DNA of 51,429 nucleotides from Nonomuraea cypriaca (GCF_015645445.1 NZ_JADOGI010000051.1:1-51429), one strand, 5' to 3'; shown: positions 24,461 through 40,204, counted from the first letter of the stretch. The notes: generated from the letters alone by a model not told the origin. Translations and numbers: made by a program.

Positions 24461-24508
24461 TCAGGGCACCGGCCCCAGGGCCAGGGTCAGGGCACGCGAG
24501 CGGTGCCG

Positions 24509-26607
<2,099 letters not shown>

Positions 26608-26656
26608 GGCGCCTCCCGCGTCGACCCCGCGGCGTCGTGTTTGATCGTAGGCTCCG

Positions 26657-28990
26657 TCACGAGTTCCGGTCGTCCCCCTCGTTGCCACGGGCGCGTACGC
26701 GCGTCCGGGTGCGGCGGGGACGCTCCTGCCGGTCCTCGGCGGCCTCCTGCTGCGCGGCGGGCTCCCCACCTTCGCCGGCTTCTTCGGAGTCGCCGGCCCT
26801 CGCCTCCTTCTCCGCGGCCTCCTTCTCGATCACCTCGACGGGGACGAGCGAGAGCTTGCCCCTGCCGTCGATCTCGGCGATCTCGACCTGGACCTTCTCG
26901 CCGACGCTCATCACGTCCTCGACGTTCTCGATCCGCTTTCCGCCGTGCAGCTTGCGGATCTGGGAGACGTGCAACAGGCCGTCCTTGCCCGGCATGAGCG
27001 AGATGAACGCGCCGAAGGCGGCGATCTTGACGACCGTGCCCAGGTAGCGCTCGCCGACCTCCGGCATGTGCGGGTTGGCGATGGCGTTGATCGCCGAACG
27101 GGCGGCCTCGGCGGCCGGGCCGTCGGTGGCGCCGATGTAGATCGTGCCGTCGTCCTCGATGGTGATCTCGGCACCCGTGTCGTCCTGGATCTGGTTGATC
27201 ATCTTGCCCTTCGGGCCGATGACCTCGCCGATCTTGTCGACCGGGACCTTGATGGTGATGATGCGCGGCGCGGTCGGGTTCATCTCCGCCGGGGAGGCGA
27301 TCGCCTCCTGCATCACGTCGAGGATCGCCAGGCGGGCGCCCTTGGCCTGCTTGAGCGCGGCGGCCAGCACCGAGGCGGGAATGCCGTCGAGCTTGGTGTC
27401 GAGCTGCAGGGCGGTGATGACGTCCTTGGTGCCGGCGACCTTGAAGTCCATGTCGCCCATGGCGTCCTCGGCGCCGAGGATGTCGGTCAGGGTGACGTAG
27501 GTGTCACCCTCGCCGATCAGGCCCATCGCGATGCCCGCGACCATCTCCTTGAGCGGCACGCCGGCGTCGAGCAGCGCCATCGTGGAGGCGCAGACCGAGC
27601 CCATCGAGGTGGAGCCGTTGGAGCCGAGCGCCTCGGAGACCTGGCGGATGGCGTACGGGAACTCCTCGCGGGTCGGGAGCACCGGGATCAGCGCCCGCTC
27701 GGCCAGCGCGCCGTGACCGATCTCGCGGCGCTTGGGCGAGCCCACCCGGCCGGTCTCACCGGTGGAGTAGGGCGGGAAGTTGTAGTTGTGCATGTAGCGC
27801 TTGGTCCGGTCGGGGTTGAGCGTGTCGATGACCTGCTCCATGCGCAGCATGTTGAGGGTGGTGATGCCCATGATCTGGGTCTCACCGCGCTCGAACAACG
27901 CCGAGCCGTGCACCCGGGGCACCACGTGCACCTCGGCCGACAGGGCGCGGATGTCCTTGGTGCCGCGGCCGTCGATGCGGACGCCCTCGTTGACGACCCG
28001 CTCGCGCATGAGCTTCTTCATCACCGAGCGGAACGCGGCGGAGATCTCCTTCTCCCGGCTCTCGAACTCGGGCAGGAGCTTCTCGCCGGCCAGCGCCTTG
28101 ACCTTGTCCAGCTCGTTTTCGCGCTCCTGCTTGCCGGCGATGGTCAGCGCGGCGGTCAGCTCGGTCTTCACCGCGGCGTTGACCGCGTCGAGCACGTCGT
28201 CCTGGTAGTCCAGGAAGATCGGGTATTCGGCCGTGTCCTTGGCCGCCACCTGCGCGATGCGCGCCTGCGCCTCGCACAGCACCTTGATGAAGGGCTTGGC
28301 GGCCTCGAGGCCCTGCGCGACGGTCTCCTCGGTGGGCGCGACGGCGCCGTCGGCGACCAGCTTGAGCGTGTCCCTGGTGGACTCGGCCTCGACCATCATG
28401 ATCGCGACGTCGCCGTCCTCCAGGACGCGGCCCGCGACGACCATGTCGAACGTCGCCCGCTCCAGCTCGTGGTGCGTCGGGAAGGCCACCCACTGGCCCT
28501 CGATCAGCGCGACCCGCACGCCACCGATGGGACCGGAGAACGGCAGACCCGCGAGCTGCGTGGACAGCGACGCGGCGTTGATGGCCACCACGTCGTAGAG
28601 GTGGTCCGGGCTGAGCGCCATCACGGTGGCGACGACCTGGATCTCGTTACGCAGGCCCTTGACGAACGACGGGCGCAGCGGCCGGTCGATCAGGCGGCAC
28701 GTGAGGATGGCGTCCTCGGAGGGACGGCCCTCACGGCGGAAGAACGAGCCGGGAATGCGGCCCGCGGCGTACATTCGCTCCTCGACGTCGACCGTGAGCG
28801 GGAAGAAGTCGAGGTTTTCCTTCGGGGACTTGGACGCGGTGGTGGCTGAGAGCACCATCGTGTCGTTGTCGAGATAGGCGACGGCGGAACCCGCCGCCTG
28901 GCGTGCGAGACGACCGGTCTCGAAACGGATCGTGCGCGTGCCGAATGAGCCGTTGTCAATGACGGCTTCAGCAGTGTGGACACCCTCCAC
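26657..28990 (-). CDS. pnp: Polynucleotide phosphorylase
   Basis: PNPase degrades RNA 3' to 5' with phosphate; in actinomycetes it is also called guanosine pentaphosphate synthetase I. The 777-residue protein has two RNase PH cores, the linking helical domain, a KH domain ([23 protein letters not shown] near 585-610) and an S1 domain ([23 protein letters not shown] near 655-677), with an acidic/basic tail ([20 protein letters not shown]). GTG 28990 follows AAGGAGGT by 6 nt. It is downstream of rpsO, the widespread arrangement that permits autoregulation through the leader. Confidence 0.97.
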   Translation of the reverse strand: MEGVHTAEAVIDNGSFGTRTIRFETGRLARQAAGSAVAYLDNDTMVLSATTASKSPKENLDFFPLTVDVEERMYAAGRIPGSFFRREGRPSEDAILTCRLIDRPLRPSFVKGLRNEIQVVATVMALSPDHLYDVVAINAASLSTQLAGLPFSGPIGGVRVALIEGQWVAFPTHHELERATFDMVVAGRVLEDGDVAIMMVEAESTRDTLKLVADGAVAPTEETVAQGLEAAKPFIKVLCEAQARIAQVAAKDTAEYPIFLDYQDDVLDAVNAAVKTELTAALTIAGKQERENELDKVKALAGEKLLPEFESREKEISAAFRSVMKKLMRERVVNEGVRIDGRGTKDIRALSAEVHVVPRVHGSALFERGETQIMGITTLNMLRMEQVIDTLNPDRTKRYMHNYNFPPYSTGETGRVGSPKRREIGHGALAERALIPVLPTREEFPYAIRQVSEALGSNGSTSMGSVCASTMALLDAGVPLKEMVAGIAMGLIGEGDTYVTLTDILGAEDAMGDMDFKVAGTKDVITALQLDTKLDGIPASVLAAALKQAKGARLAILDVMQEAIASPAEMNPTAPRIITIKVPVDKIGEVIGPKGKMINQIQDDTGAEITIEDDGTIYIGATDGPAAEAARSAINAIANPHMPEVGERYLGTVVKIAAFGAFISLMPGKDGLLHVSQIRKLHGGKRIENVEDVMSVGEKVQVEIAEIDGRGKLSLVPVEVIEKEAAEKEARAGDSEEAGEGGEPAAQQEAAEDRQERPRRTRTRVRARGNEGDDRNS

Positions 28991-29303
28991 GGGGGACCTC
29001 CTTGTGGTCGGTCACCCGCGCCCTTTTCTCACCGGCACCCTCGTTAGGTGCAGCGCCGGTCTTCGATCGAAGCACCCGGTCAAGGATCACTGTCTCTGTC
29101 CTACCGGAAGCCACTACCGAGGACCGGCCCGCAGGCGTCGCGGGTCGCATGGTGCTGAGCGGACGCGGGGGCTGTGTGTCTCGGATCTTCAGTTGTACGT
29201 CAGGCGCGGACTCGCTTTCACGCCGCCACGCGCCGGACGCTCCTGACCATATGGCCCTACCCATATGGGAAGGGAGCGGCACGGACGCCGCTCCCTTTCC
29301 ATG
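28991..29303 (-). promoter_or_regulatory. pnp leader and rpsO-pnp spacer
   Basis: 313 nt with no gene. It contains the rpsO terminator, two CCATATGG octamers (29248-29255 and 29261-29268), the 12-nt palindrome CTTCGATCGAAG (29061-29072) in the pnp leader, and the pnp ribosome site AAGGAGGT just before the GTG. The palindrome is a candidate RNA hairpin for RNase-mediated control of pnp. Confidence 0.5.
29267..29300 (-). terminator. rpsO terminator
   Basis: A 14-bp stem with one G-T pair (GGGAAGGGAGCGGC with GCCGCTCCCTTTCC) and a 6-nt loop, beginning 3 nt beyond the rpsO stop on the minus strand. Confidence 0.8.
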
Positions 29304-29573
29304 TTATCGGCGCAGGCCGAGCCGCTCGATGAGCGAACGGTAACGCTGGATGTCGACCTTCTGCAGGTACTTCAGCAGGCGACGCCGGCGACCCACGAGC
29401 AGAAGCAGACCACGACGGCTGTGGTGGTCGTGCTTGTGCGTCTTCAGGTGCTCGGTGAGCTCGCTGATGCGCTTGCTCAGCAGCGCGATCTGCACCTCGG
29501 GCGACCCGGTGTCGCCTTCGGTCGTCGCGTATTCGCCGATGATGGTCTTCTTGGCAGCGGTGTCGAGGGACAC
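29304..29573 (-). CDS. rpsO: 30S ribosomal protein uS15
   Basis: This 89-residue protein is full-length uS15, which binds 16S rRNA early in 30S assembly: [29 protein letters not shown], then [26 protein letters not shown] and [21 protein letters not shown], all conserved. The GTG at 29573 gives the standard length and follows AAGGAG; an ATG 24 nt upstream would add eight unusual residues. It has its own terminator and a probable promoter upstream and is followed by pnp, as in most bacteria. Confidence 0.97.
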   Translation of the reverse strand: MSLDTAAKKTIIGEYATTEGDTGSPEVQIALLSKRISELTEHLKTHKHDHHSRRGLLLLVGRRRRLLKYLQKVDIQRYRSLIERLGLRR

Positions 29574-29948
29574 GGCTCTCCTTCGATCTACGGACACGCG
29601 CGAATGAGATATGAGCGCGTACGACCGTGCGTGCCTACAGTCGCCGCGTGAAGGCCGTCATGGGCAGCGCGCAGCGCGCCGTCACAGAGCCGACATGCAA
29701 GGTTACCACCTAGCATCCAGTGCTCAGGGATAGCTCATCAGCCCCGAGATAGCAAGCCCCAAAACCACATCGGCCCACCCCACCAGCCAAAACCACCCAA
29801 CCCGGTGACCGGGAGAACCACCCAGCCGGTGAAGAGGACGCTCCGTAACGGTGGCGCGCCACTGACCGGTCAGCGGCCGTTTCCCTGGACGGACGCGAGC
29901 CGACGTCGGCGTGTGGCCGACGCTGGCAACGCGTAGAAGATGATGGCC
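29574..29948 (-). other. rpsO upstream spacer with repeat
   Basis: 375 nt with no gene. A possible minus-strand promoter is TTGCTA (complement of 29750-29755), 17 nt, TATCCC (complement of 29727-29732). CCCGGT-G-ACCGGG (29801-29813) is a short palindrome. From about 29760 to 29835 there are degenerate ACCACCCA repeats; one 16-mer recurs exactly at 50325-50340. Confidence 0.45.
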
Positions 29949-30875
29949 TCAACGGGCAAGACGGCGAGCAGCATCGACATCGGCGCGAATCTGCGACACC
30001 AGGGCATCGATCGACTCGAACCGGGTGTTGCCACGCAGGCGGGCGGCGAATTCGACGGCGACGTGGGCACCGTAAAGTTCGAGGTCGTCGCGGTCGAGCG
30101 CGTACGCCTCCACCGTGCGCGGCACCCCTTCGAACGTCGGGTTCGTGCCGACCGAGATGGCGGCCGGCCACCGCTCCCCCTCGTACAGGGCGGGCATGTT
30201 GGCCACCGCCACGCACTCCATCCACCCCGCGTAGACCCCGTCGGCCGGGATCGCGGTGTGCTGCGGCGTCTCGACGTTCGCCGTCGGGAAGCCGAGTTGC
30301 CGCCCCCGCTGATAACCGCGTACGACCACGCCCTCCACCCGGTGCGGCCGCCCGAGCTGCGCCCTGGCGCCCACGACGTCGCCCGCCACGAGGCGTTCGC
30401 GGATCGCGGTCGAGGAGATCGCGTCAAATGTGGGCACAATCTCCACCACAAAATCGTATTTATCGCCCAAAGTCCGCAAGGTCTCGACGTCGCCGCCGGC
30501 CTTGGCCCCGAACACGAAGTCCTCCCCCACCACGACGGCGGCGGCCCGCAGGCGCTCGGACAGGATGTTCTGGGCGAAGTCATCCGGGCTGGTCCGCGAC
30601 AGGCCGAGCGTGAACTCCACCACGTCCACCTCGTCCACCCCCAGCCCGGCGAGCAACTCGGCCCGGCGCCGCAGGTTCGTGAGCCGCTGCGGGTGCGACC
30701 CCGGCCGCACGACCTCGTCGGGATGCGGCTCGAACGTGACCGCGACGCTGCGCAGCCCCCGCTCACGGGCGACGGCGACCGCGCGCTCGATCACCCGCTG
30801 GTGCCCACGGTGAACCCCGTCGTACACGCCGATCGTGACGACAGACCTTCCCGAACCCTGCACGCTAGGCCCCAT
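29949..30875 (-). CDS. ribF: Bifunctional riboflavin kinase/FAD synthetase
   Basis: RibF phosphorylates riboflavin to FMN and adenylates it to FAD. The 308-residue protein has the FAD synthetase nucleotidyl-transferase motif VTIGVYDGVHRGHQ near 13-26 and SSTAIRERLVAGDV near 153-166, and the C-terminal riboflavin kinase domain with GRQLGFPTANVETP near 190-203 and GTNPTFEG near 242-249. The N-terminus is about 10 residues shorter than usual, lacking the typical tryptophan-bearing stretch, so the true start may differ. The chromosome order truB-ribF-rpsO-pnp is kept apart from an inserted plus-strand methyltransferase gene. Confidence 0.96.
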   Translation of the reverse strand: MGPSVQGSGRSVVTIGVYDGVHRGHQRVIERAVAVARERGLRSVAVTFEPHPDEVVRPGSHPQRLTNLRRRAELLAGLGVDEVDVVEFTLGLSRTSPDDFAQNILSERLRAAAVVVGEDFVFGAKAGGDVETLRTLGDKYDFVVEIVPTFDAISSTAIRERLVAGDVVGARAQLGRPHRVEGVVVRGYQRGRQLGFPTANVETPQHTAIPADGVYAGWMECVAVANMPALYEGERWPAAISVGTNPTFEGVPRTVEAYALDRDDLELYGAHVAVEFAARLRGNTRFESIDALVSQIRADVDAARRLAR

Positions 30876-30979
30876 TCGCTCGTCCCGGATGAGTCTCGGA
30901 TCAGCCCCGGATCAATCGCACACCAGCCTGCCATGCGCGTCGCGGTTCCCTCCAATCGAGGGGGATATCATCGGGCATC

Positions 30980-31999
30980 ATGCCTCGTTACGCGCTTCTG
31001 ATCCTGCCTGCCTTCAACCGGGTCTACGGGGAGAGCTCCGTCCGGCTGACCAGGAGCGAGCTGGCCGTCTTCAGCTCCCGCGCGCTGGCCGGCGAGGTCC
31101 TGGGCAGCGAGGAGACCCAGATCGGCGGCGTCCCCTACGTCGCCTTCGAGACCGCGCGGCCCCTGACCCAGCCGGACGTCTCGCTCCTGTCCAACCTCTC
31201 CTCCGTCTACGCCGTCTTCGCGATGGAGGGCGACCTGCTCAGGCCGCTGGCCATGAAGCCGCTCGACCGGCTGAGCAGCGACCTCATCACCATCCAGAAA
31301 TACGCCGGCAAGACCAACGAGCACTTCACGAAGCTGCTGCTCAATGTCACCGTGCTGGCCGGGGACAGGGAGCTGGGCGAGCGGCTGACGGTGTTCGACC
31401 CGCTGTGCGGCCGTGGCACCACCCTCAACCAGGCCCTCATGTACGGCTACGACGCCTACGGCATCGACGTCGACGCCAAGGACTTCGAGGCGTACACCGG
31501 CTTCATCAAGACCTGGCTACGCAACAAGAAGCTCAAGCACACGGCCGAGACCGTGCCGGTGCGCCGGGAGCGGGCCCTGGTCGGGCGGCGGCTGAACGTC
31601 ACGTTCGGCCTGTCGAAGGAGGCGGTCAAGTCGGGTGACGTGCAGCACGTCACCATGGTCAACGCCGACACGCTCAGGAGCCGCGAGTTCTTCAAGCCGC
31701 GCTCGTTCGACGTCGTGGTGACCGACGCCCCCTATGGCGTCCAGCACGGCAGCAAGGGCGGCAGCGGCCTGTCACGCAGCCCGCTGGAGCTGCTCAGACA
31801 GGCCGTCCCGGTCTGGGCGGAGCTGTTGCGGCCCGGCGGCGCGATGGGCATCGCCTGGAACACCTACGGCGGCAAGAGCGCCGACCTGGCGGACCTCCTC
31901 ATCGGGGCCGGGCTCCAGGTGATCGACTACCCCGACTTCGAGCACTGGGTGGACCAGGCCATCGTCCGCGACATCATCGTCGCCCGCAAACCCGCCTGA
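30980..31999 (+). CDS. TRM11-like SAM-dependent methyltransferase
   Basis: This 339-residue protein has a Rossmann methyltransferase domain with the SAM loop DPLCGRGTTLNQ at 140-151 and the catalytic-type TDAPYG at 248-253, matching tRNA guanine-N2 methyltransferases of the TRM11 group; an N-terminal domain (about 1-120) of unknown type replaces THUMP. It most likely methylates RNA, but some relatives act on DNA or proteins. It lies on the opposite strand between truB and ribF, converging on truB with a 7-nt gap. No clear ribosome site was found before ATG 30980. Confidence 0.82.
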   Translation: MPRYALLILPAFNRVYGESSVRLTRSELAVFSSRALAGEVLGSEETQIGGVPYVAFETARPLTQPDVSLLSNLSSVYAVFAMEGDLLRPLAMKPLDRLSSDLITIQKYAGKTNEHFTKLLLNVTVLAGDRELGERLTVFDPLCGRGTTLNQALMYGYDAYGIDVDAKDFEAYTGFIKTWLRNKKLKHTAETVPVRRERALVGRRLNVTFGLSKEAVKSGDVQHVTMVNADTLRSREFFKPRSFDVVVTDAPYGVQHGSKGGSGLSRSPLELLRQAVPVWAELLRPGGAMGIAWNTYGGKSADLADLLIGAGLQVIDYPDFEHWVDQAIVRDIIVARKPA

Positions 32000-32006
32000 C
32001 AGGCGC

Positions 32007-32879
32007 CTAACCGGCGAACACGGCGATGGGCCTGGCGGTCCCGCCATGCTCCTCCACCAGCGCCAGCAGCTCACCGTCCGGGCCGAACACGCCGATCGGC
32101 CCCGTCCCGAGCCCCGCCGCGGGCAGCCGCCCGCCGTGCCCGACGACGCGTGCCTCCTCGGCCGTCACGTCCCTGCGCGGGAACGCCGCCGCCACCGCCT
32201 CACCGATCGGCAGGATCACGCACTCCTCGGCGAGCTGCTCAACGGTCTTGGCCAGCGACACGTCATAAGGCCCCACCCGTGTACGACGCAGCCGCGTCAG
32301 ATGCCCCCCGACCCCGAGCGCCGCCCCGAGATCGCGGGCCAGCGCGCGGATGTAGGTGCCGGACGAGCACGTCACGACGGCGTCCACGTCCACGACCTCG
32401 CCGCCTGGCCTGATGTCCAGCACCTCGAACCCGTGCACGGTGACCGGCCTGGCCACCAGCTCGACCTGCTCGCCCGCGCGGGCCCGCTTGTAGGCCCGCT
32501 GCCCGTTCACCTTGATCGCGCTGACCTGCGGCGGGATCTGCATGATCTCGCCGGTCAGCGCCGCGACGCCCTTGTGGACCTCGGCCGGCGTCACCCCCGT
32601 CGCCGGCGCGGTCGCGGTGACCTCGCCCTCGGCGTCGTCGGTGTTGGTGCTCACGCCGAGCCGGATCGTGGCCTCGTAGACCTTCTCGGTCAGCGCCAGG
32701 TGCCCGAGCAGCCTGGTGGCCTTCTCCACGCCGATCACCAGCACGCCCGTGGCCATCGGGTCGAGCGTGCCCGCGTGCCCGACGCGCCGGGTGCCCGCGA
32801 TGCGCCGCATCTTGGCCACCACGTCGTGCGAGGTCCAGTCCGCGGGCTTGTCCACGATGATCAGACCGCTCCCGGCCAT
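32007..32879 (-). CDS. truB: tRNA pseudouridine55 synthase
   Basis: TruB converts U55 of the tRNA T arm to pseudouridine. The 290-residue protein has the family start (GLIIVDKPADWTSHDVV), the catalytic GTLDPMATGVLVIGV segment near 38-52 with the aspartate nucleophile, and RAYKRARAGEQVEL near 128-141, with a C-terminal PUA-like part. ATG 32879 overlaps the stop of the upstream nrnA gene (TGATG), so they are translationally coupled; a TTG one codon upstream is possible. It ends the rimP to truB operon. Confidence 0.96.
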   Translation of the reverse strand: MAGSGLIIVDKPADWTSHDVVAKMRRIAGTRRVGHAGTLDPMATGVLVIGVEKATRLLGHLALTEKVYEATIRLGVSTNTDDAEGEVTATAPATGVTPAEVHKGVAALTGEIMQIPPQVSAIKVNGQRAYKRARAGEQVELVARPVTVHGFEVLDIRPGGEVVDVDAVVTCSSGTYIRALARDLGAALGVGGHLTRLRRTRVGPYDVSLAKTVEQLAEECVILPIGEAVAAAFPRRDVTAEEARVVGHGGRLPAAGLGTGPIGVFGPDGELLALVEEHGGTARPIAVFAG

Positions 32880-33940
32880 CAAGCCTTCCCCAGCTCGCGC
32901 CGGAACTTCACCATGGTCTCCTCAACGGTGTCGTGCGCGGTGTAGCCGGCCGCGTTGTGGTGGCCGCCGCCGCCCAGCGCCGCGCTCACTGCCCCGACGT
33001 CGACGGCGCCCTTGGACCTGATGGACACCTGCCAGGCGCCCTGGTCGTCCTCCTTGAGCACGACCGCCACCTGAGCCTCGTCAGTACGCCGGACGATGTC
33101 GATGATGCCTTCCAACTCCGCGTACGGCAGCCCGTACGCGGCCCGGTCGACCCGCGTGACGTAGGTCCACACCAGCCCGTCCTCCAGCGTCACCCGGTCG
33201 AGCGCGGCGGCCAGCACCTTGAGATAGCCGAACGGCGAGCGGTCCCACAGCTCCCGCGCGATCTCGTCGGTACGCAGCCCCGTCGCCACCAGCCTGGCGG
33301 CCATCTGGTGCACGGCGGGCGTGGTGGAGGAGTGCCTGAAGGACCCGGTGTCCGTCACCAGACCGGCGTACAGGCACGTGGCGATGTCGCGGTCGAGCCG
33401 CCCGCCGAGCCGGTAGATGAGCTGCTCGGCCAGCATCGCCGTGGCCGCGGCCGTGCCGTCGATGAGACCCACCGTGCCGAACCCGGCGTTGGAGAGATGG
33501 TGGTCGACCACGATGACCTCGCGCGCGGCGGCGGTGTGGTCGCGCAGCAGGCCCAGCCGCTCGAACGTCGACGAGTCGAACGTGATCATCAGCTCGGGCG
33601 CCGCCGGATAGTCCTTCGGCGGCACCAGCATGTCCTGCCCCGGCAGGAACCTCAGCAGCCGCGGCACCGCGAACTGCCGGTCGCCGAACGACGCCACGAC
33701 GCGCTTGCCCATCGACCGCAACACGAACCCCACGGCCAGCATCGACCCGAGGGCGTCGCCGTCGGGCGACACGTGGCAGGACAGCGCGATCTCGTCGGCC
33801 TGCCCGATGAGCTTGAGCGCCCGGCGCCACGCGGCCTCCGGCACGGCGCAGGGTTCGGTCGCGCAGGAGCTCACGGCGTCCGCACCGCGTGGATCCACGC
33901 GGTGCGGCCGCTCGGCCCGGTCGCGCACGTCGGGAGTCAC
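32879..33940 (-). CDS. nrnA: DHH-family oligoribonuclease/pAp phosphatase
   Basis: This 353-residue protein has the DHH phosphoesterase set ([13 protein letters not shown] near 54-66, [21 protein letters not shown] near 145-156) and the DHHA1 C-terminal [11 protein letters not shown] near 325-335, as in NrnA enzymes that degrade nanoRNA and dephosphorylate pAp. Its GTG overlaps the rbfA stop (GTGA) and its TGA overlaps the truB ATG. It is regularly found in this operon in actinomycetes. Confidence 0.93.
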   Translation of the reverse strand: MTPDVRDRAERPHRVDPRGADAVSSCATEPCAVPEAAWRRALKLIGQADEIALSCHVSPDGDALGSMLAVGFVLRSMGKRVVASFGDRQFAVPRLLRFLPGQDMLVPPKDYPAAPELMITFDSSTFERLGLLRDHTAAAREVIVVDHHLSNAGFGTVGLIDGTAAATAMLAEQLIYRLGGRLDRDIATCLYAGLVTDTGSFRHSSTTPAVHQMAARLVATGLRTDEIARELWDRSPFGYLKVLAAALDRVTLEDGLVWTYVTRVDRAAYGLPYAELEGIIDIVRRTDEAQVAVVLKEDDQGAWQVSIRSKGAVDVGAVSAALGGGGHHNAAGYTAHDTVEETMVKFRRELGKA

Positions 33941-34401
33941 GCCGGGTCTTCCCTGCGCAACTCGGCCCCCTCCTCGAAAGCCTCGTCGGGCTTGCGGTAG
34001 GGATCGGCCTCGCCGGCGTAGGAGGCGTTCTCGGCCTTGCGCGCCACCTCGGCGTCCCGCGCCCTGGCGGCGTTGATCAGGTCGTCGAGCTGGCGGGCGC
34101 TGTCCGGCAGGGGGTCGTGCTTGAACGTCAGCGTCGGGGTGAAGCGAACGCCGGTCTGGCGGCCCACCTCGGAACGGATGATGCCCTTGGCACTCTCGAG
34201 AGCCGCCGCGCTGTCGGCCCGCTCCGCGTCGGAGCCGAACACCGTGTAGAAGACCGTCGCCTCGCGCAGGTCAGCGGTGATGCGCGTGTCGGTCACGGTG
34301 ACGAAGCCCAGGCGCGGATCCTTGATCCGCCGCTCCAGCATCTCCGCGACGATCTGCTGGATGCGGTCTGCGAGCTTGCGCGCTCGTGCGGCATCCACCA
34401 T
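33937..34401 (-). CDS. rbfA: Ribosome-binding factor A
   Basis: RbfA is a 30S assembly factor with a KH-like fold. The 154-residue protein has [36 protein letters not shown] near 6-42, TVFYTVFGS near 51-59 and the conserved [15 protein letters not shown] near 99-113, followed by a charged tail ([10 protein letters not shown]). GGGGGAG precedes the ATG by 6 nt. It overlaps nrnA by 4 nt. Confidence 0.96.
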   Translation of the reverse strand: MVDAARARKLADRIQQIVAEMLERRIKDPRLGFVTVTDTRITADLREATVFYTVFGSDAERADSAAALESAKGIIRSEVGRQTGVRFTPTLTFKHDPLPDSARQLDDLINAARARDAEVARKAENASYAGEADPYRKPDEAFEEGAELRREDPA

Positions 34402-34440
34402 GTTCGCTCCCCCTCACGCACGACCTGGCCGTGCAGTCGT

Positions 34441-34737
34441 TCAATCTTCGTCGTTGTAGAGCCGGTGCCGGGCCGACAGCAGCTCGATCTCGGGGCGGAA
34501 GGCCACCATGCGTTCGCACGCGTCCATCACCTCGTTGCAGTTACCCGCGGAGGCTGACACCACCGCCACGCCGACCTCAGCGCGCCGATGCAGGTCGAGA
34601 TGGCCGGTCTCGGCGACCGCGATGCTCGGATAACGTCGCTGCAGCTCGGCGATCAGCGGCCGGACGACAGAGCGCTTCTGCTTCAGCGATCTGACGTCGC
34701 CGAGCAGGATGTCCAGGGTAAGAGCACCCACATACAT
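34441..34737 (-). CDS. ylxP: DUF503 (YlxP-like) protein
   Basis: This 98-residue protein matches the DUF503 family: YVGALTLDILLGDVRSLKQKRSVVRPLIAELQRRYPSIAVAETGHLD, with the conserved KQKR and RF/YPSIAVAE features, and ends in the ERMVAFRPEIELLSARHRLY segment. Members sit between infB and rbfA in many bacteria and are thought to aid ribosome biogenesis, though the mechanism is not settled. There is only a weak ribosome site before the ATG. Confidence 0.93.
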   Translation of the reverse strand: MYVGALTLDILLGDVRSLKQKRSVVRPLIAELQRRYPSIAVAETGHLDLHRRAEVGVAVVSASAGNCNEVMDACERMVAFRPEIELLSARHRLYNDED

Positions 34738-34818
34738 CGTTGGCTACCACCGCTTTGCCTGGTGTGCTGAGCGCACGACCGGCCTGCTGCGGTGGGTACC
34801 AGGCCTGGGCGTGCGAGA

Positions 34819-34847
34819 GGCGCCCGGCGGATGTCCCGCCGGGCGCC
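34819..34847 (-). terminator. Hairpin after infB
   Basis: GGCGCCCGGCGG pairs perfectly with CCGCCGGGCGCC (12 bp, 5-nt loop ATGTC), starting 11 nt after the infB stop. It may end most infB transcripts or attenuate reading into ylxP. Confidence 0.7.
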
Positions 34848-34857
34848 CGGCCGCGTG

Positions 34858-37974
<3,117 letters not shown>

Positions 37975-38099
37975 TGCACTCCCTTACTCGGCCCGGGAGG
38001 CTGGCTGTGCCGTCCGGACCGTCGCTACCTTGACGTCTTCATCGCCGCGTGCTCATCAGGCGCTCATAGCAATCTGACTCCGCCCATCAACTCGGCGTC

Positions 38100-38399
38100 C
38101 TACATGACATTTCGTGGTTCTCCCTCCAGGTGCGCCCGCACGGGCGACATGTCAAGCGGCCCCGGCACGCGGAAAGCGCGCGGAAACGCTCGGCGACGCT
38201 CGGCAAGCTCAAGACAGCTCAAGGACGGATGCAGTGATGCACCCCGGCCAGGAAGCCGTCCTCGCAGGTCAGGAACCACTTGGTCCTCAACCCGCACCAG
38301 ATGGAGCAGCTCGGACTTAGCCGTGCGAACCCTGCAGCCCACACAGGTGCGCTGAGGGCCCGCGTGGCCACCATATTCCAGCTTACCGTGTCGACGCAT
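38100..38399 (-). CDS. ylxR: YlxR (DUF448) RNA-binding protein
   Basis: This 99-residue protein has the YlxR signature: [23 protein letters not shown] near 15-37 and [26 protein letters not shown] near 47-72. It is encoded between nusA and infB as in most Gram-positives. YlxR is an RNA-binding protein with a proposed link to RNase P. The last 17 nt of nusA overlap its start. An upstream start cannot be ruled out. Confidence 0.92.
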   Translation of the reverse strand: MRRHGKLEYGGHAGPQRTCVGCRVRTAKSELLHLVRVEDQVVPDLRGRLPGRGASLHPSLSCLELAERRRAFPRAFRVPGPLDMSPVRAHLEGEPRNVM

Positions 38400-39387
38400 C
38401 TACGGAACCGGCGGCATCTTCGGCCTGTGTGTCCGGCCGGATGTCGATCCGCCACCCTGTGAGTCTCGCGGCCAGCCGGGCGTTCTGTCCCTCTTTCCCG
38501 ATCGCCAGCGACAGCTGGTAGTCGGGCACGGTGACCCGCGCGACCCGTCCTTCGAGGTCGAGAACCTCAACGTGGGAAACGCGAGCGGGCGACAGGGCAT
38601 TCCCGACGAAATCGCCTGGATCCTCGGACCAGTCGATGATGTCGATCTTCTCGCCGTGCAACTCGGTCATCACGCTGCGCACGCGCGAGCCCATCGGCCC
38701 GATGCACGCGCCCTTGGCGTTGACGCCCGGCTTGCGCGACCGCACGGCGACCTTCGTACGGTGGCCCGCCTCGCGCGCCACCGCGGCGATCTCGACGGTG
38801 CCGTCGGCGATCTCCGGCACCTCGAGCGAGAACAGCTTCTTCACCAGCCCGGGATGCGTGCGTGACAAGGTGACCGAGGGGCCCTTGTGACCCTTCTTCA
38901 CCTGCACGACGTAGGCGCGGATGCGCTCGCCGTGCACGTATTCCTCGCCGGGGACCTGCTCGGCGTGCGGCAGCACGGCCTCGATCTTGCCGAGGTCGAC
39001 CAGCACCACGCGCGGGTCCTTGCCCTGCTGGATGACGCCGGAGACCAGCTCACCCTCGCGGCTGGCGAACTCACCGAAGTTGATCTCGTCTTCGGCGTCG
39101 CGCAACTGCTGCAGGATGACCTGCTTGGCGGTGGTGGCGGCGATCCTGCTGAAGTTGCCCGGCGTGTCGTCGTATTCCCTGACGACCTCGCCCTCCTCGT
39201 CCAGCTCCGCGGCCCAAATGGTGACGTGACCGGTGCTCCGGTCGAGCTCGGCCCGCGCCTTGGAGGCGGCGCCGTCCGTCCGGAAGTACGCGATCAGCAG
39301 CGCGTCCTCGATCGCCTTGACGACCAAGTCGAAGGAGATGTCCTTTTCCCGCTCCAGGCTGCGCAGGACGCTCATGTCGATGTCCAC
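38383..39387 (-). CDS. nusA: Transcription termination/antitermination protein NusA
   Basis: NusA binds RNA polymerase and nascent RNA. The 334-residue protein has the N-terminal polymerase-binding domain ([27 protein letters not shown]), an S1 domain ([30 protein letters not shown]), and two KH domains ([28 protein letters not shown] and [23 protein letters not shown]). It is the short actinomycete form without C-terminal acidic repeats. GTG 39387 follows GGGGGAG by 6 nt; ATG 39375 is an alternative. It lies downstream of rimP by 11 nt. Confidence 0.97.
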   Translation of the reverse strand: MDIDMSVLRSLEREKDISFDLVVKAIEDALLIAYFRTDGAASKARAELDRSTGHVTIWAAELDEEGEVVREYDDTPGNFSRIAATTAKQVILQQLRDAEDEINFGEFASREGELVSGVIQQGKDPRVVLVDLGKIEAVLPHAEQVPGEEYVHGERIRAYVVQVKKGHKGPSVTLSRTHPGLVKKLFSLEVPEIADGTVEIAAVAREAGHRTKVAVRSRKPGVNAKGACIGPMGSRVRSVMTELHGEKIDIIDWSEDPGDFVGNALSPARVSHVEVLDLEGRVARVTVPDYQLSLAIGKEGQNARLAARLTGWRIDIRPDTQAEDAAGSVDASTR

Positions 39388-39398
39388 GACGGCTCCCC

Positions 39399-39893
39399 CT
39401 AGCCTTCGTCGCCGTCGACGTCGTCGACGTCGTCAATCCGGCGGAACTCCACCTGCACCCGTCCCCGGGCCAGGTCTTCGTAATCCAACCTGCGCGCGGC
39501 TCCCGCGACGTCGAGGTCGACGCCGCTCTCGTCCGCCGCCAGAATGCGGCCCTCGATCTCGGTGCCGTCTCTCATCTCGGCCTTCACCAGCCGCTTGGCG
39601 GCACGACGCCAGTGGCGCGGCTCGGTGAGCGGCCGGTCGACGCCCGGTGAGGAGACCTCCAGGGTGTACGCCGCCTGCCCCATCGCGTCGTCCTCGTCCA
39701 GCGCCGTGGAGACGGCCTGGCTCACGTCGGCCACGTCGTCGAGGCTCACGCCGCCGTCGCGATCGACGATCACGCGCAGCAGCCGTCTCTTGCCCGCCTG
39801 GGTGACGGTGACGTCCTCCAGGTCGAGGCCCTCCGCGCTGACCACGGGCTCAAGGAGCTTCATCAGGTGGTCGCGGGGTGATGCGCTGCCCAT
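39399..39893 (-). CDS. rimP: Ribosome maturation factor RimP
   Basis: RimP assists 30S maturation. The 164-residue protein has an N-terminal domain ([57 protein letters not shown], cited in parts) with the conserved [20 protein letters not shown] segment near 79-98 and an SH3-like C-terminus. AGGGGAGGT precedes the ATG. It is the first gene of the nusA-infB operon; a possible promoter -10 (TAGGGT on the minus strand) lies near 39986. Confidence 0.95.
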   Translation of the reverse strand: MGSASPRDHLMKLLEPVVSAEGLDLEDVTVTQAGKRRLLRVIVDRDGGVSLDDVADVSQAVSTALDEDDAMGQAAYTLEVSSPGVDRPLTEPRHWRRAAKRLVKAEMRDGTEIEGRILAADESGVDLDVAGAARRLDYEDLARGRVQVEFRRIDDVDDVDGDEG

Positions 39894-40204
39894 ATCGACC
39901 TCCCCTATTTGTCATGTCTCAGCCGGGCGGACCTCGCCTCGGGCTCTCCGCCGTCCGGCCGTTCAGCCAGCGACGACAGTTGACACCCTATCCGTATGGA
40001 GGCACGGAAAGAGCGCCACTCGGGCCGGTCGAATGGCGGAGCGTCGCCTGACGGCGATCCTGGGCGCCAGACCGTACGATGCTACCGATGAGAAGGCCGC
40101 CAGGCGGACCGCCGCCGGCGCATCGATCCGGCATGGCAGCGGGACGGCACTGCGCGAGCAGCTTTCTGGTCGGTCTGCCCGTAATCAGCTGGAGGTCCCT
40201 GCCC
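39894..40204. promoter_or_regulatory. Divergent rimP/lipoprotein spacer
   Basis: 311 nt between two divergent operons. It holds the rimP ribosome site, a candidate minus-strand -10 TAGGGT near 39986-39991, and TTGACA at 39978-39983 on the plus strand without a good -10 partner. GGAGGT at 40191-40196 serves the lipoprotein gene. Confidence 0.4.

Noticed and set aside
26945..28849. 634-codon plus-strand frame
   Set aside because: Antisense to pnp, with His/Arg/Asp-rich shadow composition.
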